Below are positions 1 to 7,000 of a stretch of DNA of 15,465 nucleotides, in pieces; the first letter of the stretch is position 1; the number at the start of each line of letters is the position of its first letter. A program made the position numbers and the translations under genes. The notes below the pieces were generated by a model, which saw only the letters and a program-made list of their open reading frames with translations, was not told the origin of the DNA and searched no databases. Source of the stretch: an uncultured Azospirillum sp. (GTDB taxonomy: Bacteria > Pseudomonadota > Alphaproteobacteria > Azospirillales > Azospirillaceae); the NCBI RefSeq assembly GCF_946480385.1, contig NZ_CAMLJP010000133.1:1-15465 (forward strand). Direction: 5' to 3'.

Positions 1-1
1 G

Positions 2-400
2 ATCTTCCGCGTGGAGGGACAAGGCACGGTGTCGCTGCCGGATCGGCGGCTGGACCTCCGCCTCGATCCGACCGTGACATCCAGCCTGAAGGGGCAGGGC
101 GGGCAATTCGAAAAGGCCGGCGTGACGATCCCCGTCCTGGTGACGGGGAGCTTCGGCGCACCCTCGATCCAACCCGATTTCAGCGGGGTCGCCCTATCGG
201 CCATCAAGGATCCGGCGAAGGCCGCAGAGGCAGTGAGGCGCTTGCAGGAAGGCGCCTCACCGGCCGACATCCTCGGTGGCATCCTTGGCTCGGGCAATCC
301 CGGCAACGCCGGTGGCACCGACAAGCCGGCGGGAAACCTCCCCCTGCCGATCCCGGGCGGTCAGCTGCCACCGGCCCTGAAGGACCTGTTCGGCCGGTGA
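2..400 (+). CDS. AsmA family protein, C-terminal fragment (5' truncated)
   Basis: The reading frame is open from base 2 and stops at TGA 398–400, so only the last ~132 residues are present and the true start lies left of the window. A GTG at 11 is in frame but sits inside the domain and is not a credible start. The visible part has the alternating beta pattern of an AsmA C-terminal domain: a glycine-led strand with V-S-L, an L-D-L-R-L-D strand, then V-T-I-P-V-L-V-T-G-S-F-G-A-P-S-I-Q-P-D, where G-x-x-x-x-P-S-x-x-P-D is typical of the family. A low-complexity Gly/Pro tail closes the protein (G-N-A-G-G-T-D-K…L-P-P-A-L-K-D-L-F-G-R). AsmA-like proteins are anchored in the inner membrane, face the periplasm and are linked to outer-membrane lipid transport or assembly. 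The family call is fairly safe; the exact member cannot be told from a fragment. Confidence 0.75.
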   Translation: MFRVEGQGTVSLPDRRLDLRLDPTVTSSLKGQGGQFEKAGVTIPVLVTGSFGAPSIQPDFSGVALSAIKDPAKAAEAVRRLQEGASPADILGGILGSGNPGNAGGTDKPAGNLPLPIPGGQLPPALKDLFGR

Positions 401-406
401 AGCGTC

Positions 407-421
407 CCGGTCGGCAACCGG
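407..421. terminator. Small hairpin between convergent genes
   Basis: An inverted repeat CCGGT/ACCGG with a 5-base loop lies in the 27-base gap between the AsmA stop (400) and the stop of the minus-strand gene (428). It has no T-run on either side, so it could act as a weak bidirectional terminator at best. The call rests on position and symmetry only. Confidence 0.3.
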
Positions 422-427
422 ATGCAG

Positions 428-766
428 TCAGTCGAAGCCGAAGCCCTGGTCCTTCATGTAGATGTTCTTGATCTTGCACCAATCGACGCTGAACTTCTCC
501 GATTCATAGCCGACCCAGTCGACCTTGAAGGGTACGATGCAGTTGCCTTCGTTACTGCCCCAATCCATCTCGGCGGATTCGCCGGGCTTAAGCTTGAAGT
601 CGATCCAGTTCTTGCTCCACGCGCCATTTTCATGGGTGCGGAAGCCGCTGATGACGTAGTCGGACGATTTGTTGTGCAGGTTGAACTTGTAGGTATCGGC
701 CGCCTGGGCGGAGACGGCGGTGCCGGTCAGGGCGGCGAAGACGGCGAGAAATGCGAAGCTGCGCAC
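428..766 (-). CDS. Small secreted protein of unknown function
   Basis: This encodes 112 residues from a GTG start. On the coding strand the start is preceded by GAGGTGA at 4-base spacing, which decides it. The N-terminus is a classical Sec signal peptide: Met-Arg, a hydrophobic run (FAFLAVFAALTGTAVS), then cleavage probably after A-Q-A. The mature part is about 90 residues, polar and aromatic, with only two cysteines (in G-N-C-I-V-P and D-W-C-K-I-K) that could form one disulfide bond in the periplasm. It ends in G-F-G-F-D. I do not recognise a named family. Beta-strand-like alternation (Y-K-F-N-L-H, W-I-D-F-K-L, F-K-V-D-W-V-G-Y) suggests a small beta-sandwich, but this is inference. It faces the AsmA gene tail to tail and is divergent from the hydrolase gene to its right, so it is probably monocistronic. 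Confidence 0.8.
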   Translation of the reverse strand: MRSFAFLAVFAALTGTAVSAQAADTYKFNLHNKSSDYVISGFRTHENGAWSKNWIDFKLKPGESAEMDWGSNEGNCIVPFKVDWVGYESEKFSVDWCKIKNIYMKDQGFGFD

Positions 767-961
767 GGTTTCACCTCGTCAGGGGGTGAGCCGGCCATCG
801 TGGCCGCAATCCAACTGTGACGGAGCAATAATACGAACGGAAGGGTGGATATGACCATGGCGGCGGTCCGCTGCCCTGTCGCCAGTTGCCGTGACGGTCC
901 AGCGCCCTATGATCTTGGGCAATGACCGCCTGGACGGTCTCGCAAGATGAGGGTTCGGGAC

Positions 962-1639
962 ATGAGTGACGCATCAGCCGCCGGCTGGATCGAGTTGACG
1001 GCGGCGGACGGCCACCGGCTGCGCGCCTATCGGGCGCCGGCGAAGGGCGAGGAGATCGGGCGCCTGATCGTGGCGCCGGAAATCTTCGGCATCAACCACC
1101 ACATCCGCAATGTCTGCGACGGCTTCGCCCAGCAGGGTTTCACTGCCGTGGCGCCGGACCTGTTCGACCGGGCCGAACGCGGGGTCGAACTGCTCTATGA
1201 CGATGCCGGCATCCAGAGGGGCATTGCGCTGAAGGGCGTGGTCGCGACCGCCGATGCCCTGCAGGACGTCGCCGCGGCGCTGGCCCATCTGGGTGGTGAC
1301 GGTTCGGCCGCCATCGTCGGCTATTGCTGGGGCGGCAGCATCGCCTGGGCAGCGGCGGCGACGCTGCCAATGCGCGCGGCCATCGGCTATTACGGCGGTG
1401 AGATCGGCAAGACGCTGGACAGCGCCCCGCGCGTGCCGACCCTGCTGCATTTCGGCGAGCAGGACCACGCCATCCCGCTGTCGGTCGCCGAGGGGGTGCG
1501 GGCGCGCTATCCGTGGGTGCCGGTTCATGTCTATCCGGCCGGCCACGGCTTCAACTGCGACGAGCGGGGGAGCTTCCATCCCGAAAGTGCGGTGCTGGCG
1601 CTTCGCCGGACCGTTGGACTGCTGCGGGCCGTGTTCTGA
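962..1639 (+). CDS. Dienelactone hydrolase family protein (alpha/beta hydrolase)
   Basis: This encodes a 225-residue cytoplasmic enzyme with no signal peptide. The fold and motifs are those of the dienelactone hydrolase family (carboxymethylenebutenolidase-like). The nucleophile elbow G-Y-C-W-G-G carries Cys122, E-Q-D-H-A-I-P carries Asp168, and G-H-G-F carries His195, giving the Cys–Asp–His triad. The conserved glutamate of A-P-E-I-F-G (Glu40), which contacts the nucleophile in characterised members, is also present. The length matches the family (about 230 residues). Members hydrolyse cyclic lactone esters; many chromosomal copies have unknown substrates, and nothing nearby belongs to an aromatic degradation pathway. 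The start at 962 is chosen because GAGGG (949–953) lies 8 bases upstream; an in-frame ATG at 947 has no such site. The 3' end overlaps the convergent msrQ frame by 89 bases. Confidence 0.88.
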   Translation: MSDASAAGWIELTAADGHRLRAYRAPAKGEEIGRLIVAPEIFGINHHIRNVCDGFAQQGFTAVAPDLFDRAERGVELLYDDAGIQRGIALKGVVATADALQDVAAALAHLGGDGSAAIVGYCWGGSIAWAAAATLPMRAAIGYYGGEIGKTLDSAPRVPTLLHFGEQDHAIPLSVAEGVRARYPWVPVHVYPAGHGFNCDERGSFHPESAVLALRRTVGLLRAVF

Positions 1640-2300
1640 CCGGACCCGTTCGGGCCTTCCGCTGCCCCAGCCTGATCGGCCAGCGGCGGAAGGCCAGCAG
1701 CCCGATGCAGATCAGCGCGTAGATCAGCGGCGTGGTCTGCCAGCCTTTCACCAGCATGATGAAATGCAGGCAGCCGGCCAGTCCGGCGATGAACACGCCC
1801 TTGTGGAGGGCGCGCCAGTTCTTGCCGCCCAGCCGCTTGACCATGCCGTCGGTGGAGGTGGCGGCCAGCGCCGTCAGGATCAGGAAGGCACCCATGCCGA
1901 CCGTGATGTAGGGCCGCTTGACGATGTCCTTCCAGATCGCCGGCCAGTCGAAGAACTGGTCCAGCCCGATGTAGGTGGACAGGTGGACGCAGGCGTAGAA
2001 GAAGGCGAACAGCCCCAGCATCCGGCGGAAGCGCGCCAGCCCGGCCAGCCCCGTCAGCATGCGCAGCGGCGTCAGCGCCAGCGCGATCAGCAGGAAGCGC
2101 AGGGCCCAGAGCCCGCTGGCCTTGACGCTTTCCAGCACCGGCTCGGCCCCCAGTTCGCCGGTGTAGGCGAGCCAGACGGTCCAGACCAGGGGAACCAAGG
2201 CGGCGGTGAAGACGGCCGGCTTGGCCCAGCGGGACGCAAGGGCGGCGTTGGCGGCGGCGCGGAATTCGACGCCGCCGGCGGAGGCTATGGGGGCGGGCAT
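1551..2300 (-). CDS. msrQ: MsrQ, haem-binding membrane subunit of the periplasmic methionine sulfoxide reductase
   Basis: This encodes 249 residues with five to six hydrophobic helices, of the ferric-reductase-like transmembrane family. MsrQ passes electrons from the quinone pool or flavin reductase to MsrP in the periplasm. Candidate haem ligands are His106 (A-C-V-H-L-S), His166 (R-A-L-H-K-G) and His179 (C-L-H-F-I-M), matching the conserved histidines of the family. The R-R-M-L-G-L and G-K-N-W-R-A-L-H segments are also typical. The ATG at 2300 lies two bases after the msrP stop, so the pair is translationally linked. The conserved part ends near residue 210 (R-R-W-P-I-R-L-G). The last ~40 residues are a basic, Pro/Ser-rich tail without membrane character, most of it encoded antisense to the 3' end of the hydrolase gene. 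Family and operon context agree, so the call is firm; the tail is the only oddity. Confidence 0.93.
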   Translation of the reverse strand: MPAPIASAGGVEFRAAANAALASRWAKPAVFTAALVPLVWTVWLAYTGELGAEPVLESVKASGLWALRFLLIALALTPLRMLTGLAGLARFRRMLGLFAFFYACVHLSTYIGLDQFFDWPAIWKDIVKRPYITVGMGAFLILTALAATSTDGMVKRLGGKNWRALHKGVFIAGLAGCLHFIMLVKGWQTTPLIYALICIGLLAFRRWPIRLGQRKARTGPVRTRPAAVQRSGEAPAPHFRDGSSPARRS

Positions 2301-2302
2301 GG

Positions 2303-3250
2303 TCAGAAGTTCGCCTTCAGGTCCATCCCGGCATAGAGCGACGCGACCTCTTCGCCATAGCCGTTGAAGGGCAGCGTCTTGCGGCGGGAGAATTCGCCGA
2401 CCCGCCGTTCCGTCGCCTGGCTCCAGCGCGGGTGATCGACCGCCGGATTGACGTTGGAGTAGAAGCCGTATTCGCTCGACTGCGCCTTGTTCCAGGCGGT
2501 CGGCGGCTGGTTTTTCACCAGCGTGATCTTGACGATCGACTTGATCGACTTGAAGCCGTACTTCCACGGCACCACCAGCCGGATCGGCGCGCCATTCTGG
2601 TTGGGCAGAACCTCGCCATACATGCCGACGGCCAGCAGCGTCAGCGGGTGCATCGCCTCGTCCAGCCGCAGCCCCTCGGTATAGGGCCAGTCCAGCACCC
2701 AGGAGCGCAGGCCCGGCATCTGCTTCGGGTCGTTCAGGGTCTGGAAGGCGACGTATTTGGCGTTGCTGGTCGGCTCCACCCGCTTCAGCAGCTCGGCCAG
2801 CGGGAAACCGACCCAGGGGATCACCATCGACCAGCCTTCGACGCAGCGCAGCCGGTAGATGCGTTCCTCCATCGGGAATTTCAGCATGTCCTCGATGCCG
2901 ATGGTCATCGGTTTGGCGACCTCGCCGCCGATGGCGATTTCCCACGGGCGCGTCTTCAGCGTGCCGGCATTCTCGGCGGGATCGCTCTTGCCGGTACCGA
3001 ACTCGTAAAAGTTGTTATAGGTGGTGGCCGACTTCATCGGCGTCGTCGGATCGAACTTTGGATCGGCCGGCTTGATCGTGGTCGGCGCCTCGAAGGCTGC
3101 TGCCAGCGCGTTGCCGCTCCACACCGGCAGGCTGCCCAGCGCCATCGCGGCGGCGCCACCGGCCATCAGGCTGCGGCGCGACAGGAAAAGCTCCCGCAGC
3201 GTCACCTCGTCTTCGCGCGCCTGCGACGCGGTGGGGAATTTGAACAGCAT
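2303..3250 (-). CDS. msrP: MsrP, periplasmic protein-methionine-sulfoxide reductase catalytic subunit (molybdopterin)
   Basis: This encodes 315 residues. MsrP reduces methionine sulfoxide in oxidised envelope proteins, using a molybdopterin cofactor and electrons from MsrQ. The N-terminus carries a Tat signal: S-R-R-S-L-M-A-G (Arg25–Arg26), a moderately hydrophobic stretch, then a cleavage region A-L-A-A-A, as expected for a cofactor protein exported folded. Cys136 in R-L-R-C-V-E-G-W is the expected molybdenum ligand. Other sulfite-oxidase-fold motifs include G-F-P-L-A-E-L-L and [18 protein letters not shown]. The start at 3250 is preceded by GGGAGAGGG (coding strand, 3-base spacing). The longer frame to 3313 is ruled out because its first codons overlap the promoter. 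Length is close to the E. coli protein (about 334). msrQ follows directly, as in most proteobacteria. Confidence 0.95.
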   Translation of the reverse strand: MLFKFPTASQAREDEVTLRELFLSRRSLMAGGAAAMALGSLPVWSGNALAAAFEAPTTIKPADPKFDPTTPMKSATTYNNFYEFGTGKSDPAENAGTLKTRPWEIAIGGEVAKPMTIGIEDMLKFPMEERIYRLRCVEGWSMVIPWVGFPLAELLKRVEPTSNAKYVAFQTLNDPKQMPGLRSWVLDWPYTEGLRLDEAMHPLTLLAVGMYGEVLPNQNGAPIRLVVPWKYGFKSIKSIVKITLVKNQPPTAWNKAQSSEYGFYSNVNPAVDHPRWSQATERRVGEFSRRKTLPFNGYGEEVASLYAGMDLKANF

Positions 3251-3284
3251 CGACCCTCTCCCGAACGGACCATTCCTGCCACTA

Positions 3285-3313
3285 ACCATAGGTCCGCAGC
3301 CGGCCGACGGCAA
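3285..3313 (-). promoter_or_regulatory. Sigma70-like promoter for msrPQ
   Basis: Read on the minus strand there is a TTGCCG −35 box (3313–3308), a 17-base spacer and a TATGGT −10 box (3290–3285). A transcript would begin near 3278, about 28 bases before the msrP ATG and just upstream of its ribosome binding site. Spacing and boxes are close to consensus for a housekeeping promoter; this is seen in the sequence but not tested. Confidence 0.5.
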
Positions 3314-3453
3314 ATCACGGGGTCTACACGATTGCGTGAGCGGGGATTCAGCGCCGTCCCAGCGGGATCACCACCGCCGGTCCGCCGAACCCGCCGCCAC
3401 GCGCTGCGCGCCGTGCCGGAAAGGGCAGCACGTCGGCCGGAGGGCGCGGAGGG

Positions 3454-3669
3454 TTGAGCATCGGCACTCCGGGCATTCCGGCGAAAGAATGGGCCAAGGC
3501 GACGCCTTGGTGGCAGGCGCGCATCCAAGAGAGCATGCAGCACATCGAAGCCTGCATGGTAAATGTCCACAGAGTCATGGCCAAGCCCCGGGCTGTGAAG
3601 AAGGTCGGGTCGTCTTGCCCCGCGGGAGGCGGCCGGTGCCGGAAAGCCTCGCCGTGGCTGGATCCTTAA
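3454..3669 (+). CDS. Doubtful small ORF, 71 residues, unknown
   Basis: A TTG start at 3454 is preceded by GGAGGG (3439–3444) at 9-base spacing. The product begins with a Pro/Gly segment, then an amphipathic stretch rich in Trp, Lys, Gln and Met (A-K-E-W-A-K-A-T-P-W-W-Q-A-R-I-Q-E-S-M-Q), then a basic Cys-containing tail. Against it: a rare start codon, several codons unusual for this genome (AGA, GTA, AAT), the frame being open upstream without a better start, and an equally open antisense frame sharing the same G/C-rich third positions. No family is recognised. I keep it as a candidate only because of its ribosome binding site and because nothing else fills this gap. Confidence 0.22.
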   Translation: MSIGTPGIPAKEWAKATPWWQARIQESMQHIEACMVNVHRVMAKPRAVKKVGSSCPAGGGRCRKASPWLDP

Positions 3670-4043
3670 CGATGACGGCGGGTGAATCGTTCCGGCACTC
3701 GCTCGATGCGCAATGGTCGTTCGGCTGAATGAACGAGCTGATGAGGCCGGTCAAGCGCAAGAATCGGTCCTCTCCGTCATAAGTCATAGGCATAACCCTT
3801 CCGCACGAATTCGGGCCGCCTACGAAAGGCTAAATTGACCGGAATCGCCTTTACTTCATCGTGCGGGGCTGTAGGACTGCGCAGTCACTCTTCGGACAGG
3901 AGTGGTGTACGCACAGCCCTGTTGCGGGTATTCGGCATTTCGGTTGTGTTGGCTTGCGTTTTCTTCCACCGCGCAGCAGAGCGGTCGGGAGGATTGGCGG
4001 AGCGCGGTCCATGGTGGGCTCGGCGCGCGGATTGGGGAACGGC

Positions 4044-7000
4044 ATGACGGCGATGGTCGAGACGGCGGACGCGTTGGATCCGAAGGTTCTGCTGATGGCC
4101 CTGCGGCAACTGCGCAAGGGCGATTTCTCGGTGCGGCTGCCGCTCGACCTGACGGGCATCGACGGCGAGATCGCCGCCGCCTTCAACGATGTTGTCGAGC
4201 TGAACCAGAACCTGACCACCGAAACCAGCCGGCTCAGCGTCGCCATCGGCAAGGAAGGTCGCATCAGCCAGCGCGCCAAGCTGAACAACGCATCCGGCGG
4301 GTGGGAAACCTGCGTCGACAGCATCAACACGCTGGTCGGCGACATGATCCAGCCGACCACGGAAATTGCCCGCGTCATCGGCGCTGTTGCCAAGGGCGAC
4401 CTGTCCAAGACCATGGCGCTGGAGATCGAGGGCCGCCCGCTGCAGGGCGAGTTCCTGCGCACCGCCCGCAACGTCAACACCATGGTGGAGCAGCTCGTCA
4501 CCGTCACCACCGAGTTGACGCGTGTGGCGCGCGAGGTCGGGATAGAGGGCAAGCTGGGCGGGCAGGCCCAGGTGAAGGGGGTTGCCGGCACCTGGAAGGA
4601 TCTGACCGAGAACGTCAACGTGATGGCGGCCAACCTGACCGGTCAGGTCCGCAACATCGCGGAGGTGACGACAGCGGTCGCGAAGGGCGATTTGTCGAAG
4701 AAGATCACCGTCGACGTGAAGGGCGAGATTCTTGAACTGAAATCCACCATCAACACGATGGTGGACCAGTTGAACAGCTTCGCCTCGGAAGTGACGCGCG
4801 TGGCGCGTGAGGTGGGCTCCGAAGGCAAGCTGGGCGGTCAGGCGAAGGTCGAAGGCGTCGGCGGCACCTGGAAGGACCTGACCGACAATGTGAACATGAT
4901 GGCGGAGAACCTGACGGGTCAGGTCCGCAACATCGCCGAAGTGACGACAGCGGTCGCGAGAGGTGACCTGTCGAAGAAGATCACCGTCGACGTGAAGGGC
5001 GAGATTCTTGAACTGAAATCCACCATCAACACGATGGTGGACCAGTTGAACAGCTTTGCCTCGGAAGTGACGCGCGTCGCGCGCGAGGTCGGCTCCGAAG
5101 GCAAGCTGGGCGGACAGGCCCAGGTGAAGGGCGTAGGCGGTACGTGGAAGGACCTGACCGACAGCGTCAACATGATGGCGGCGAACCTGACCGGTCAGGT
5201 CCGCAATATCGCAGACGTGACGACCGCCGTCGCGACAGGTGACCTGTCGAAAAAGATCACCGTCGATGTGAAGGGCGAGATCCTTGAACTGAAATCCACC
5301 ATCAACACCATGGTGGACCAGCTGAACAGCTTTGCCTCGGAAGTGACACGCGTTGCGCGCGAGGTGGGTTCGGAAGGCAAGCTGGGCGGTCAGGCGCGTG
5401 TGGAGGGCGTCGGCGGCACCTGGAAGGACCTCACCGACAGCGTGAACTTGATGGCGGCGAACCTGACGGGTCAGGTGCGCAACATCGCCGATGTGACGAC
5501 CGCCGTCGCCAATGGCGATTTGTCGAAGAAGATCACCGTGCCGGTGAAGGGCGAAATCCTGGAGCTGAAGAACACCATCAACACCATGGTGGATCAGCTG
5601 AACAGCTTCGCTTCGGAGGTGACACGCGTCGCCAGAGAAGTGGGCTCCGAAGGCAAGCTGGGCGGACAGGCGCAGGTCAGGGGCGTCGGCGGCACCTGGA
5701 AAGACCTCACTGACAGCGTGAACGCGATGGCGACCAACCTCACGGGGCAGGTGCGCAACATCGCGGAGGTGACGACGGCGGTCGCGAACGGCGACTTGTC
5801 CAAGAAGATCACCGTCGATGTGAAGGGTGAGATTCTGGAGCTGAAGTCGACCATCAACACGATGGTGGATCAGCTGAACAGCTTTGCGTCGGAAGTGACG
5901 CGCGTGGCGCGCGAGGTGGGCTCCGAAGGCAAGCTGGGCGGTCAAGCACAGGTGAAGGGCGTCGCCGGCACCTGGAAGGATCTGACCGACAATGTGAACG
6001 CGATGGCGACCAACCTGACCGGTCAGGTCCGCAACATTGCGGAGGTGACGACGGCCGTCGCCAACGGCGACTTGTCGAAGAAGATCACCGTCGATGTGAA
6101 GGGTGAGATTCTGGAGCTGAAGTCGACCATCAACACGATGGTGGATCAGCTGAACAGCTTCGCCTCTGAAGTCGCCCGCGTGGCGCGCGAAGTGGGCATC
6201 GAAGGCAAGCTGGGCGGTCAGGCGCAGGTGAAGGGCGTTGCCGGCACCTGGAAGGACCTGACCGACAACGTGAACATGATGGCGGCCAACCTGACCGGTC
6301 AGGTCCGCAACATCGCGGAGGTGACGACGGCCGTCGCCAAGGGCGATTTGTCGAAGAAGATCACCGTCGACGTGAAGGGCGAGATCTTCGAACTGAAATC
6401 CACCATCAACACCATGGTGGACCAGCTGAACAGCTTCGCTTCGGAAGTGACGCGCGTGGCGCGCGAAGTGGGCTCGGAAGGCAAGCTGGGCGGTCAGGCG
6501 AAGGTCGAGGGCGTCGGCGGCACCTGGAAGGATTTGACCGACAACGTGAACATGATGGCGGCCAACCTGACCGGTCAGGTGCGCGGCATCGCCAGCGTCG
6601 TCACCGCGGTCGCCGACGGTGACCTGAAGCGCAAGCTGGCGGTGGACGCCAAGGGCGAAATCGCGGCGCTGGCCAACACCATCAACGGCATGATCGACAC
6701 GCTGGCGACCTTCGCCGATCAGGTCACCAACGTGGCGCGCGAGGTGGGCATCGAAGGCAAGCTGGGCGGTCAGGCCCGCGTGCCCGGCGCCGCCGGCCTG
6801 TGGAAGGACTTGACGGAGAACGTGAACCAGCTGGCCGCCAACCTGACCACCCAGGTGCGCGCCATCGCCGAGGTCGCCACCGCGGTGACCAAGGGCGACC
6901 TGACCCGCTCCATCACCGTGGAGGCGATGGGCGAGGTCGCGGCGCTGAAGGACAACATCAACGAGATGATCCGCAATCTTCGCGACACGACGCTGAAGAA

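Larger units (their letters stand above)
3251..4043. other. Long intergenic region between msrP and the HAMP-repeat kinase
   Basis: These ~790 bases hold no convincing gene. The left 60 bases are the msrP promoter and leader. A weak small frame is described separately (3454–3669). The segment 3780–3960 is visibly richer in A/T than its surroundings (for example around 3825–3860) and contains TTGACC at 3835–3840 as a possible −35 box for the kinase gene, but no good −10 box at the right distance. I see no tRNA, no strong long hairpin and no insertion sequence ends. Confidence 0.5.

Noticed and set aside
1254..2336. Plus-strand open frame spanning the hydrolase end and msrQ
   Set aside because: It is out of frame with the catalytic hydrolase frame and antisense to MsrQ membrane helices.
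2432..3457. Plus-strand open frame opposite msrP
   Set aside because: It is antisense to a well-supported Tat-exported molybdoenzyme and has Arg/His/Gln-rich text without motifs.
3348..3578. Minus-strand small frame (starts at 3584 or 3578)
   Set aside because: It has Met/Cys-rich unusual composition, no ribosome binding site, and is antisense to the slightly better plus-strand candidate at 3454; its end [12 protein letters not shown] is curious but not enough.
3575..3793. Minus-strand frame of 72 codons
   Set aside because: There is no ribosome binding site, no motif, and it lies in the A/T-richer leader area.
3861..4043. N-terminal extension of the HAMP-repeat kinase to 3861
   Set aside because: The added ~61 residues are Arg/Cys/Gly-rich with no domain and the region is A/T-richer leader sequence; the ATG at 4044 has a ribosome binding site.
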